DNA of 64,000 nt from Psychrobacter arenosus. GTDB lineage: Bacteria > Pseudomonadota > Gammaproteobacteria > Pseudomonadales > Moraxellaceae. Location of the stretch: assembly GCF_904848165.1 (NCBI RefSeq), contig NZ_LR884459.1, forward strand, positions 2,480,001 through 2,544,000, in the 5' to 3' direction. Below the pieces are notes generated by a model, which saw only the letters and a program-made list of their open reading frames with translations, searched no databases and was not told where the DNA came from. A program made the translations under genes and the position numbers. Below, piece after piece: positions 1 through 8,266 of the stretch (positions are counted from its first letter, which is position 1; every line of letters begins with the position of its first letter).

Positions 1-1200
1 TCACGCAATGACTACCCTTGGTTTATGCTCGAATCCTTGGACGAGCGCTATCAGCACGTTACTTATTTTCAAACCCCCACAGCTTTTCGTGAGTTTCTAA
101 CCCGGCATTTTCCTACGGTAGCGAGCTATTGGCCTTTAGAAGACTTAAAAGCTATAGACAGCAAAGAAGCAGGCCAGCCTGTTAATAGCGATATCGAGCC
201 GATTAAGCTAAAGCGCAGCCAGGTTTTTAGACAGCTGTTTTTTCCGTTTCGAGTAATTGAGTTAGCGCAAGAGTTGACGGCAATAGACACAGAGCTTGAC
301 TATTATAGTCACGACCACCCTGCCGCTCATGCTCTAGCTTTATATGAGGCAAATAATCCGGGATTGACCCCGCGTTATTGGCAGCATGACTCGCCGTTAA
401 CTGATTTTAAAGCTTGGATATTACGGCGTTTTATTTATCCGCAAGATTTTATTTTAATCGGAGTGATGGTAGCGGTTGTCGTAGGTATCTTGTCCTTACT
501 CTCTGCGCAGCCCAGGCAAAATTTTTATAATGATGGGTGGGGCGTCTTCGCTGTAGTGTCGCTATATTATTTATTCTGGCAAGCACAATTGCGCTTATTT
601 GCCTCCCCTCATGGCTTGGTGTCATATGAGCCTTGGCATACGGGATGGCGCAATGCCAGTATTGCTTTATTTATCATGGGCTATATCAGCTGGCTAGACA
701 TCTCTAATCTAAACCCTTTGGCCATGCCGACTTCACCAGTATACTTTTTGACCCATATCGCGGGAGCTAGCTTATTGCTAGCTATTACCACGCGGCAACC
801 TAATAAGGTGGTCACTGCCGTTTCTTGGTATGCTGGCTTGCTATTATTGGTGCTGACTGTACTTGTGCCACTGCTCGTACTAAAAGTCGGGGAGCCTCCT
901 TATACCAATATCGACACCTTGCCCATCAGTCCGCTTTTTTGGATATTGCTGGCGGCTCCCGCTTGGTTGATTAGCTTGGGCGACACGTATCCGCGCCTAG
1001 AGTGGTTGGCTAATCTTGGCTACCAACTGCTTAAGGTTTGGCATTATCTCATGTTGGTTGGTGGCTTTATTTTATTTACTTACTGTGCCGATATTTTACC
1101 TAAAATCCACTTTGGTTTTACGGCGCTGACTATCATGGCGATTGCGCTTATTATGGCCTTTAGCATGGCGGTTATTTTAGAGCCTTTTTCTGATCATTGA
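1..1200 (+). CDS. polytopic membrane protein, 5' partial
   Basis: I do not recognise the family. The frame is open from base 1, and the first ATG (base 25) has no Shine-Dalgarno sequence in front of it, so the true start probably lies before the window. About 130 hydrophilic N-terminal residues are followed by roughly eight hydrophobic segments, beginning near residue 140 (DFILIGVMVAVVVGIL), and a very short tail ending in EPFSDH. This suggests an inner-membrane protein with a cytoplasmic N-terminal domain. No catalytic motif is visible. It may be an integral membrane partner of a gene upstream of the window. Confidence 0.75.
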   Translation, partial: SRNDYPWFMLESLDERYQHVTYFQTPTAFREFLTRHFPTVASYWPLEDLKAIDSKEAGQPVNSDIEPIKLKRSQVFRQLFFPFRVIELAQELTAIDTELDYYSHDHPAAHALALYEANNPGLTPRYWQHDSPLTDFKAWILRRFIYPQDFILIGVMVAVVVGILSLLSAQPRQNFYNDGWGVFAVVSLYYLFWQAQLRLFASPHGLVSYEPWHTGWRNASIALFIMGYISWLDISNLNPLAMPTSPVYFLTHIAGASLLLAITTRQPNKVVTAVSWYAGLLLLVLTVLVPLLVLKVGEPPYTNIDTLPISPLFWILLAAPAWLISLGDTYPRLEWLANLGYQLLKVWHYLMLVGGFILFTYCADILPKIHFGFTALTIMAIALIMAFSMAVILEPFSDH

Positions 1201-1467
1201 AGGTAGGTTGAGACTCGCTGAAATGAAGATTTAATCTAGGTAGAGATTGGTCTAATGCCGATACTCATAGTGATGTTGATATGAATAAGGGCAGCTGACT
1301 ACCTTAACGACATGAGTCTATTTAAGGACTTTATTGCTAAGCATCTGTATTCTAATGTTCGTTTTTCTTGTACTCAGCCAGTATTTGCCCCACTATAGGA
1401 CTAGGTGATTAATCCCCGTAGTATTGAGTTCACTGCTACCCTCCTAACCCTCAAATAGGAATAACTA

Positions 1468-2178
1468 ATGAGAAACACATCTGGCGAAAATATGCCAAGC
1501 GCAGCTAATAATCCACAAGATAACTATAATTCTAACTATAAAGTACTGACCGGCACAGACCTAAAAAACATGGCGACTGCCGTAGATAAATCAGACATCA
1601 CCCAGCCTCTAGTGGCCGTTTATTGCGGCTCCCGCTCAGGTAATAATTCCGTCTATGAACAGGCGGCTCATGAGTTAGGTAAGGCACTCGCCGAAAACGG
1701 TTTGGGCTTAGTCTATGGTGGCGCTAGTATCGGATTAATGGGTGCTGTAGCCGACGAAGCTATTAATAATGGCGCGCAAGCGGTTGGCGTAATCCCGACC
1801 TTTATGCTCAAGCACGAAATTGCTCATCAAGGCTTAACCAAGTTGCATTTGACCGATACAATGCACACGCGCAAGTCCATTATGGCGGAATATGCCGATG
1901 CCTTTGTGACGCTGCCAGGGGGCTTGGGCACGCTAGAAGAAATCATGGAAATTGCGACATGGCGTCAGCTGTATCAACACGAAAAGCCGATGATTATTAT
2001 GAATATCAATGGCTACTATGACCGTATGATTGAGCACTTGCGCTACACCGCAGAGCAGGGCTTTATGACGGAAGAAGACTTTGAGCGCCTGATTGTTTGC
2101 AATACAGTAGCCGAGGCGGTTGAGATGCTGCATCATGTGGTCAGGATTGAAGATAAGCTCGATACAGACAGATTATAG
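1468..2178 (+). CDS. LOG-family nucleotide 5'-monophosphate phosphoribohydrolase (TIGR00730)
   Basis: Members of this family cleave the N-glycosidic bond of nucleoside 5'-monophosphates, releasing ribose 5-phosphate; plant and some bacterial members release cytokinin bases. The Rossmann-like core starts near residue 48. The diagnostic motif PGGLGTLEE lies at residues 150-158, with the nucleotide-binding segments GSRSG (54-58) and GGASIGLMG (84-92) before it. The chosen start follows AGGAATAACTA. It leaves about 47 polar residues before the core, longer than the usual ~190-residue family member, so a downstream start is possible. In bacteria the function is more likely nucleotide salvage or detoxification than hormone synthesis. 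A strong terminator follows. Confidence 0.9.
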   Translation: MRNTSGENMPSAANNPQDNYNSNYKVLTGTDLKNMATAVDKSDITQPLVAVYCGSRSGNNSVYEQAAHELGKALAENGLGLVYGGASIGLMGAVADEAINNGAQAVGVIPTFMLKHEIAHQGLTKLHLTDTMHTRKSIMAEYADAFVTLPGGLGTLEEIMEIATWRQLYQHEKPMIIMNINGYYDRMIEHLRYTAEQGFMTEEDFERLIVCNTVAEAVEMLHHVVRIEDKLDTDRL

Positions 2179-2223
2179 AAAAGTACTTTTTATTCATGGC
2201 TTAGTAATAAAGAGTAGAAAAAC

Positions 2224-2261
2224 AAAAGGGTTAAACAGTCTGTCTGTTTAACCCTTTTTAA
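2224..2261. terminator. bidirectional intrinsic terminator
   Basis: A perfect 15-bp stem (AAAAGGGTTAAACAG with its complement) encloses a 5-nt loop and is flanked by A and T runs on both sides. It sits between the convergent LOG gene and the flavoprotein gene and can end transcription of both. Confidence 0.9.
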
Positions 2262-2292
2262 TAGGTTTTATTTAACCTGATAGCGATTGCGA

Positions 2293-4035
2293 TTAGCCTA
2301 CTGCTTGCGTGTCTGAGGTTTGTGAATCAATGTTTGCGGACGCTAACGCCTCTTGAGCCGCTAACCCATCAACCGCACCGCTAGCTTGTTTGCCCGCAAT
2401 ACCATGATTTACTTTACCCATAGGAGTAGGGAAATGGCGCTGCTTCGCCAAGGTTTGTGCAACCTCATCAACATTGGCACTCGTCACCCTATCTAGATAT
2501 GGCCAGTCATGAGCATGACGTCGCTCTTCGCCCTCTGTAGCAGCTGTGAGCAAGCCCAATTTAATCAAGGTAGCTACGATTTCATCAGCGGCGAGTAGGG
2601 CAGAAGAGGCTTTAACGTTTTCGGCGCGTGCATAGCGTTTGTCATCATAAAGACTAACATCGGCGACGCGCAGGGTGTCGTCTTTACCCGGAATTTGCTG
2701 TCCGCCATAGAGGGCATTGCCAATAGTAACGGCACTTTTAAAGCTAGGTAAATACTGCGCAACAAACTCGATGGCGCGCTGACTGCGGGCTTTTAACGCA
2801 AAAGGATCCCAACCTTCTTCGATATATTCCACATATTTATGTGGCAGGCTGGGTTGCGAGCTGTTATCGGACGAGGCCACTAAGCCATCTTTAAATAACG
2901 TGATGTCTTTACTCATACCGTGGATTTGAAAAAAGCCATCAGGATAAGGGGTTAATTGCGCCATACCGTGAGGGGTACCGCGCTCGCCATAGATAATAAT
3001 CTCAGGGATTTGTGCACCATCTAAGTCCCAATAGGTCACATAAGAGGATTTAAACTCCACCATACGCTCGCTATCCACGCCGACCATATCATCGATAATA
3101 CCGGTACGGAAACCGCAAGCATTAATCAAATAATCGACTTCTACACTTTGTGTTTCTAGAGCTTCTTTAGTCTCTAGAGCGTTCTTTATCTCACTAGGAC
3201 TGGCGTCCATGATAACGGCTTCATTAGCCCCAGTTTCTTTTACGATCGCAACTTCTTTTACAGTAGTAGTATTGTCTGCTTCTTGTGGTTTGGCATTAAT
3301 TTGATAATCAATGCGCCATTTTGGTGCCCCTGTTGCTGACGCATCTGTCGAGGCGGGCAAGACTTGTAACACCGTGCTATTGGTATGCACATGCGCACAG
3401 GGCTTATCGGCTAACGCTAAGGTCGCAGAGGCAGATAAACGGAAGATATTCCAACCATATTCTTGCGCCACGATGATAGGAAACTGGACTTTATCTAAGT
3501 CCAGAAACTTCGCTATCGGAATCATCCACTCGTCTGTCGTCTGCGGCACTTTCTTTTGCGGCAGCTTGGCCAATGCCTCTAAGGTGGTGCGATCATACAA
3601 TTGATAATAATCGTCAGGCTCGCCTAGCACTTTATTGGCCGGATCGCGTTCAATCAGAGCACGGTAAGCATCGGTCAAAATCTCCAAACGGGGCAGTAAG
3701 TCTTGCGGTGTCCCGTCATCATGGGTTGGTACAGCAAACACAGTCGGGCGCACATCAATGGTATAAGGATACAGGCGCAGAATATCGATACACTGCTCGA
3801 GCAGCGCGACGCAATCTTCATCGGGAATCTCACGGTACAAGTTGCCGCCAGCATGCAAATGGCACATCGGCGGTCCATCGATAAGACTGGCACTGCGCTC
3901 AAACAAATAGGTTTCCACGCCCAATTCCGCCAAGCGAATAGCAATAGTAGAGCCTGCAGTACCGCCCCCAATAATCCCTACGCGAGTAGCCGCAGAGACT
4001 GAGTCTGTATTATTTAATTTTTTCATATTATTCAT
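2293..4035 (-). CDS. FAD-dependent oxidoreductase, substrate unknown
   Basis: The N-terminal dinucleotide fold is clear: VGIIGGGTAGSTIAIRLAE, with GxGxxG-like spacing, followed by the acidic end of the second strand (LFERS). HLHAGGNLYREI resembles the second conserved patch of DAO- and malate:quinone-type flavoproteins, but I cannot name the substrate. The open frame begins at 4140. I prefer the ATG at 4035, which has GAAG 5-9 nt upstream and removes 35 residues of non-conserved sequence, giving 580 residues. A low-complexity stretch with ALETKEALET near the middle looks like a recent insertion in a loop, and the C-terminal 40 residues are Ala/Gln-rich. The gene stands alone, convergent with the LOG gene. 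Confidence 0.75.
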   Translation of the reverse strand: MNNMKKLNNTDSVSAATRVGIIGGGTAGSTIAIRLAELGVETYLFERSASLIDGPPMCHLHAGGNLYREIPDEDCVALLEQCIDILRLYPYTIDVRPTVFAVPTHDDGTPQDLLPRLEILTDAYRALIERDPANKVLGEPDDYYQLYDRTTLEALAKLPQKKVPQTTDEWMIPIAKFLDLDKVQFPIIVAQEYGWNIFRLSASATLALADKPCAHVHTNSTVLQVLPASTDASATGAPKWRIDYQINAKPQEADNTTTVKEVAIVKETGANEAVIMDASPSEIKNALETKEALETQSVEVDYLINACGFRTGIIDDMVGVDSERMVEFKSSYVTYWDLDGAQIPEIIIYGERGTPHGMAQLTPYPDGFFQIHGMSKDITLFKDGLVASSDNSSQPSLPHKYVEYIEEGWDPFALKARSQRAIEFVAQYLPSFKSAVTIGNALYGGQQIPGKDDTLRVADVSLYDDKRYARAENVKASSALLAADEIVATLIKLGLLTAATEGEERRHAHDWPYLDRVTSANVDEVAQTLAKQRHFPTPMGKVNHGIAGKQASGAVDGLAAQEALASANIDSQTSDTQAVG

Positions 4036-4579
4036 ATTATCTTCTACAACTACAGGCTGATGATTTAAGTACAGCACAGGAAATACACACCCTAAGCAAA
4101 CCCTGCTAGAGACTTTTGCGCTTAGCAAGTCATACCCCACTTCTAAAGGACATAGCCTAGAAGCCTATTGCGCTCTTATTAACCAGTTATGAACTAGTTA
4201 TGCGTTAGTATAGGGTCTGAGCATAAGGTTTGATTTGAGTGCCGCCATTAAAACTAAAGGAGATAAACTGACCATTAGCATTAGAAAAATGCTAAACAGC
4301 TAGCCACTAACAAAGACTGTTTTTTACCATAGATTTAGAGGGCTCTAATAACGTTATCAAGCAGGGTTTATCTGCGCTTAATAAAGATATTAAGCCTAAA
4401 TAAATAACAATTTTAATTAACCTAATCTAAACGGCATTAAAGATAAACTAAAGCTTTATGCTACCGTTTTTCATACGATTAGACCACCAAATAAACGACC
4501 TAAACAGTTCAAAAATCTTGGTAATTCATCCCAGGTAATCGCGGGATTACGGTTGAGGGTATAGCGCTTATAAAAGCGA
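4036..4579. other. intergenic region upstream of flavoprotein gene
   Basis: This stretch lies between two minus-strand genes. It should contain the flavoprotein promoter at its low-coordinate side. A small hairpin (GTAATC-GCGG-GATTAC) at 4536-4551, just past the YceI stop, has no T run. I see no gene and no repeat that I can name. Confidence 0.4.
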
Positions 4580-5191
4580 TTAGTGCATTTTAATATAAGT
4601 CAGCTCGCCATCAATTTGGATAGGCACTTCATTGGTAATCATCTTAGCGAAAGTGGTCATGCCGTAGGCGCTGCGGTCAATGGTTCCGGTGGCGCGAAAG
4701 CCAATCACTGGCTCTTTGGTCATTGGACTCTCAGCGATTTTTCTTAAAGTCACGTCTAAGGTTAAAGGTTTGGTTTTACCCAATAGCGTGAAGTCGCCCG
4801 TTACTTTTGCTTGCTGGGGGTTAATAAAGGTGACGTCGGTAGAAACGAAGGTCATCGTGGGATACTTTTCGCTATTAAAAAAATCTTTATTACGTAAATG
4901 CTCATCGCGAGCTTCCCAACCGGTATCAATACTGGCCGTATCAACGGCAAAACGCATCGTGGTTTCATTGGGTTTTTTAATATCGTAGTGCACGGCGCCT
5001 TCCGCTTGTTTAAAGCGTCCCATCGTAGTGGAGTAGCCTAAATGCTCAACGGCGAAACCGATGCGCGTATGAGCTAAGTCTAACTCCCAATGTTGTGGTA
5101 GAGCAGGACCGCTAGCGGCCATAGCGGACAAAGGCAATGTGGCTGCCAGCAAAAGACCAACAACGGCTGAAGTTTTCGTCATATATTTCAT
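4580..5191 (-). CDS. YceI family periplasmic protein
   Basis: YceI proteins are periplasmic lipocalin-like beta barrels that bind long isoprenoid or amphiphilic molecules. The 203-residue protein begins with a typical Sec signal peptide (KTSAVVGLLLAATLPLSAMA, cleavage after residue 25). The family opening follows: WELDLAHTRIGFAVEHLGYS, then DTASIDTGWEARDEHLR and KYPTMTFVSTDV, and IGFRATGTIDRSAYGM near the end. All are classic YceI segments. It is transcribed away from the lipoprotein gene at 5728, and the two may share a control region. The physiological ligand cannot be read from the sequence. Confidence 0.93.
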   Translation of the reverse strand: MKYMTKTSAVVGLLLAATLPLSAMAASGPALPQHWELDLAHTRIGFAVEHLGYSTTMGRFKQAEGAVHYDIKKPNETTMRFAVDTASIDTGWEARDEHLRNKDFFNSEKYPTMTFVSTDVTFINPQQAKVTGDFTLLGKTKPLTLDVTLRKIAESPMTKEPVIGFRATGTIDRSAYGMTTFAKMITNEVPIQIDGELTYIKMH

Positions 5192-5727
5192 AATAATGCC
5201 TTGTGATTTATTTAAAGATAATCGTAAGAATTGCAGAAGGTTTTAGCGTTAAGTTAGGGCAGTCACTGAGAATTATTATTATAAGAGGCGCCGACCTAAC
5301 CGAAGCTTATTTTGTAAATTTTTTGCAGTTTTGTAGGGTTTTATGCACTCAGAAAGCGGTCAATCCATTAGGTATGCTATATTTTAAGGGCTTAGAACGA
5401 CTGAGTCTGCGATAAAACTATGGCCATATAAAGTGTCTTCAAGAGCAATAGTCTTATCAACTGGTTGGCTTTTATAAGCTAAATTTTCTTGGCCCTTATA
5501 ATAGCTATTGTCTTGCAAGATTACTGTTTAAGATTGATAAGTAAACTGTACATTTATCGCTTATTGGTATGCTTAAACGGTTGTATTACAAAGAAACTTC
5601 CTAACTAATTTTATAACGATAAGTCAATTAAAATCAGTTATGGAAAACCGCAATAAAATCGGACTTAAGTGCAGCAGTTTAGTTAAAGGCACACTACTTA
5701 AAAATTATTCATTTAAAGGAATTTATT
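5192..5727. other. divergent intergenic region between yceI-like and lipoprotein genes
   Basis: This 536-bp A+T-rich region must hold the promoters of two divergent genes for envelope proteins. An imperfect inverted repeat, CAAGAGCAATAG at 5440-5451 and CTATTGTCTTG at 5505-5515, could be an operator or a weak hairpin. A 70-codon open frame at 5203-5415 has no ribosome binding site or protein-like composition, and I do not accept it as a gene. Confidence 0.4.
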
Positions 5728-6162
5728 ATGAAACGGATGCTTATCTTATCGGCCTTAACCGGCGTATTGGCTGTGACAGGTTGCTCAACCTTAAAAGATG
5801 CGGTTGGCCAAGATACTTCAGGAATGCACGAAACCCACAGTACCAATGCAAATACCGCTCCAGTGACTAGTAAAAATGGGGTTTTGGTAGATTCAGCGAA
5901 TCATATGACGCTCTATACCTATGACAAAGATTCTATGAATAAGTCAGACTGCGGCAAGGTGTGTTTGGTCGCTTGGCCTGCCTTTATGGCCCCCAGCGAT
6001 GCCAAAGCTTCTGGTAAATTTGCCCCATTCAAGCGCGAAGATGGCAAATATCAGTGGGCGATGAATGGTAAGCCTTTATATTTCTACGCCAATGATACCA
6101 AAGCGGGCGATAAAAATGGCGATGACAAGTTCGACGTTTGGCATGTAGTGCCAGCTAACTAA
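5728..6162 (+). CDS. lipoprotein with Y-X4-D repeats (COG4315 type)
   Basis: This is a 144-residue predicted lipoprotein. The signal peptide is MKRMLILSALTGVLAVTGC, with a lipobox (AVTGC) and the modified cysteine at 19. After a short Thr/Ser/Asn linker come the two motifs of the secreted-repeat family, LYTYDKD and LYFYANDTKAGD, and the conserved KSDCGKVCLVAWPAF with its cysteine pair. The start follows AAAGGAATTTATT. The family has no established biochemical function; members are often induced by envelope or oxidative stress and lie near YceI, as here, where a YceI gene is divergent. Confidence is high for the family and none is claimed for a function. Confidence 0.9.
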   Translation: MKRMLILSALTGVLAVTGCSTLKDAVGQDTSGMHETHSTNANTAPVTSKNGVLVDSANHMTLYTYDKDSMNKSDCGKVCLVAWPAFMAPSDAKASGKFAPFKREDGKYQWAMNGKPLYFYANDTKAGDKNGDDKFDVWHVVPAN

Positions 6163-6562
6163 ACTTAGCGCTGTGGTAGTAATCAGGAATTGATTCTTAA
6201 AGTAGGGCGGCTTTGCTAATAAGTCGCCCTATTTTTATGGGTGCTAGTTATGGATAGGATGAATCAAAAATTGACCTATTTAGTAGCAGGTAAATGACGA
6301 TTATAAGCTTCGCTATATAAGTAAAGCCACGCGAATCATCTTGCAACTGGCGCAAAAAATCGTTAAAATCGCCCTTTAAATTTCCCGCTGGGGAAGGCTA
6401 AGACTGCAAACTATTGGTGTCATGTGCTGGAATAAGCCAGTGATATGATAGCTGATCGTTACTATGCCCCTTAGTGCCTCAGTTATGTACCTCATAATTG
6501 TTAAGCCTACTTATAGGCGTTAACGCGATATTATACGGTGCACCGGACCAGAGAGACTTATT
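6163..6562. other. intergenic region with terminator, upstream of rpmE2
   Basis: A stem-loop at 6203-6237 (TAGGGCGGCTT paired with AAGTCGCCCTA, then TTTTT) ends the lipoprotein transcript. The remaining ~320 bp before L31 contain no open frame worth calling. I could not find a convincing Zur-type palindrome, although type B L31 genes are often zinc-controlled. Confidence 0.55.
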
Positions 6563-6844
6563 ATGCGTAAAGATATCCATCCTAACTACCAAGAAGTATT
6601 ATTCCACGACACGAATGCTGACGTATTTTTCTTAACTCGTTCAACGGTTAAGACTAAAACAACTCGTGAATACGAAGGTACTGAATACCCGTACTACCCA
6701 CTTGATATTTCAAGCGCTTCACATCCTTTCTATACTGGCGAACAACGTAAGTCTTCTACTGAAGGCCGTGTTGCTAGCTTCAACAAACGCTTTGCAGCGT
6801 TTGGTGGCCGTAGCAAAAAAGCTGCTACTGATTCTGCAGAGTAA
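6563..6844 (+). CDS. rpmE2: 50S ribosomal protein L31 type B
   Basis: This is the zinc-independent paralogue of ribosomal protein L31, which bridges the central protuberance and the small subunit. The opening [21 protein letters not shown] and the segment [18 protein letters not shown] are diagnostic. There are no cysteines in the 93 residues, so the CxxC zinc site of type A L31 is absent. Type B is often switched on under zinc limitation in other bacteria. I see no type A gene in this window, so I cannot say whether this is the only L31. A terminator follows immediately. Confidence 0.97.
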   Translation: MRKDIHPNYQEVLFHDTNADVFFLTRSTVKTKTTREYEGTEYPYYPLDISSASHPFYTGEQRKSSTEGRVASFNKRFAAFGGRSKKAATDSAE

Positions 6845-6865
6845 TTTTTCGCAGAACGGGCACAA

Positions 6866-6898
6866 TAAAAACACCGCTAAATTAGCGGTGTTTTTTTA
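6866..6898. terminator. bidirectional terminator after rpmE2
   Basis: The palindrome ACACCGCTAA-A-TTAGCGGTGT, with A's before and seven T's after, lies between convergent rpmE2 and the esterase gene and can serve both strands. Confidence 0.9.
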
Positions 6899-6942
6899 TG
6901 GATGAATTTTATAACTGGTTTTTAGCATTACTTAGTTTAGCG

Positions 6943-6966
6943 ATGTCTATGTCTATGTCTATGTCT
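6943..6966. repeat. hexanucleotide tandem repeat (ATGTCT)x4
   Basis: Four perfect ATGTCT copies run into the stop codon of the minus-strand esterase gene (TAG at 6967-6965). A change in copy number would alter only sequence downstream of the stop, so phase variation of the protein is unlikely. Confidence 0.85.
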
Positions 6967-7723
6967 AAATCAGTTTTTCTATTTGCGCGGCTAGCTCAGT
7001 AGCCCAGTAAGCATAGGCTTTAGTATTAGGGTGTAGGCCGTCAGAGGCAAACATTTCTTTGGCATCAAAATCCGCTTGGGTAAAGTCGATAGGCGCATAG
7101 GTAACCTCATCATATTGCTCGCAAACGCGCTGCAAAGATTTATCGAGACCAGCGGCTTTAGCGCCCATAAACCCATTTAAAGGTTTCGGTAGCGCAGGCA
7201 TTTGTGCCATTGGAGGCAAGCAAGGGAAAATAATATGTTTGGCACCAAATTTACGTTTGGCGACCGCAATGATTTCTTCTATTTGCATGCGCCAGCGTTT
7301 TGGCGAAACGCCTTTGGTGGTGTCATTCACGCCGACGTTGACGATCATAATATCGACAGGCGTAGCAGGCGGTTTTAGCAAATACAAACGACGCAGACTA
7401 TCAAAACTCGTATGGCCTGAAGTCGCGTGCAGTGCCCAATCAATCTGTGAAAATTGAGCTTGTAACACAGCTGACGCTTGTAAGTTAGCAACCAGTTGAC
7501 CGCCAAGCGCTTGCTCCTGGGTATCGGTACCAACACCGGCTGCCGCTGAGTCACCAACGATCATTAGGTTGAGAGTTCTATCGATAGCTTTAGTTGCAGC
7601 ACCATTAAGCATGACGCTGCCATGACGTTCTCCCGTCGCTTCCGGAAGACGCATCGCTGTGCGTTTCATTTGTTTGCCTTGATGGATGTACAGCGGGATA
7701 AATAAGAGGTCTTTTAGTTGCAT
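6965..7723 (-). CDS. SGNH/GDSL family hydrolase (lipase/esterase-like)
   Basis: SGNH hydrolases are serine esterases, thioesterases or acyl-transfer enzymes. All blocks are visible: GDSAAAGVG (nucleophile Ser, residue 59 with the ATG start), VGVNDTTKG (block III Asn) and SDGLHPN (catalytic Asp and His about 20-25 residues from the end). The frame is open from a TTG at 7750. I chose the ATG at 7723 because the segment LPEATGERHG preceding the GDS block is conserved in related proteins as I recall them. There is no cleavable signal peptide, only a short hydrophobic start (LLFIPLYI) that may anchor it to the membrane. The gene lies 63 bp after the DUF433 gene and may be cotranscribed with it. 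Confidence 0.88.
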   Translation of the reverse strand: MQLKDLLFIPLYIHQGKQMKRTAMRLPEATGERHGSVMLNGAATKAIDRTLNLMIVGDSAAAGVGTDTQEQALGGQLVANLQASAVLQAQFSQIDWALHATSGHTSFDSLRRLYLLKPPATPVDIMIVNVGVNDTTKGVSPKRWRMQIEEIIAVAKRKFGAKHIIFPCLPPMAQMPALPKPLNGFMGAKAAGLDKSLQRVCEQYDEVTYAPIDFTQADFDAKEMFASDGLHPNTKAYAYWATELAAQIEKLI

Positions 7724-7786
7724 AGGGGTCACTGGGTTAGTTGTAGGCAAGCTAGGTCGCTAGCATTAATGAATTGAGTTATGGTA

Positions 7787-8014
7787 TCACTGCGTCATCA
7801 CAGCGAAGTGTTGTTCTTTATCCGCTGCATAAGCTAGACAGGCAAGGATTTGTGACTCAGTTAATTCAGGAAAATCTTCGATAATTTGGGCATGAGTCAT
7901 ACCCTCTGCTAACCAACTGAGCACGTCATAGACACTGATGCGTATGCCTGTAATGATCGGTTTGCCAAAACGGACATTCGGGTCGATAGACAGATACTTT
8001 TGGAAGGGCGTCAT
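7787..8014 (-). CDS. DUF433 domain protein (antitoxin-like)
   Basis: This 75-residue protein has the full DUF433 pattern: YLSIDPNVRFGKPIITGIRISVYDVLSWLAEGM, then EDFPELTESQILACLAYA. DUF433 is a small winged-helix domain usually coded next to a DUF5615 PIN-like toxin, in systems of the VapBC45 or MbcTA-like kind. Here the downstream gene is an SGNH hydrolase and upstream lies non-coding DNA, so the usual partner is missing. The ATG at 8014 has AGGA eight bases upstream; the longer frame begins at a TTG (8020). It could be a degraded toxin-antitoxin locus, a solitary antitoxin or an unrelated DNA-binding protein. Confidence 0.88.
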   Translation of the reverse strand: MTPFQKYLSIDPNVRFGKPIITGIRISVYDVLSWLAEGMTHAQIIEDFPELTESQILACLAYAADKEQHFAVMTQ

Positions 8015-8181
8015 AATCAAAGTCCTGAGCTATGGAAAATGCTAATTTAAATCAGTAGATTCTTGAGTAACTAATAAGACTAGAGACAGGCAAGTAATCA
8101 TACTTCTTTTCAATATACTATTTTATAGAGGGTAGGGCTACTTCTCGACAGTCATTCCTTAGTTCTCAGGCTAGCTAAAGC

Positions 8182-8214
8182 AAAAAACCCCGCCAATAAT
8201 GACGAGGTTTTAAG
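8182..8214 (-). terminator. terminator of the nadM-nadV operon
   Basis: On the minus strand, AAAACCTCG and its near complement CGGGGTTTT enclose a short loop and are followed by a T run. It lies about 55 bp beyond the nadV stop. Confidence 0.8.
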
Positions 8215-8266
8215 TCTAAACCATTAGCTTATTGCTACTTAGGGCCAAATAGTGCTTAAACGACAA

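Noticed and set aside
5203..5415. 70-codon frame between the YceI gene and the lipoprotein gene
   Set aside because: No ribosome binding site and biased composition typical of random A+T-rich DNA.
6943..6966. Phase-variation repeat in the SGNH gene
   Set aside because: The tandem repeat lies essentially after the stop codon, so changes would not shift the reading frame.
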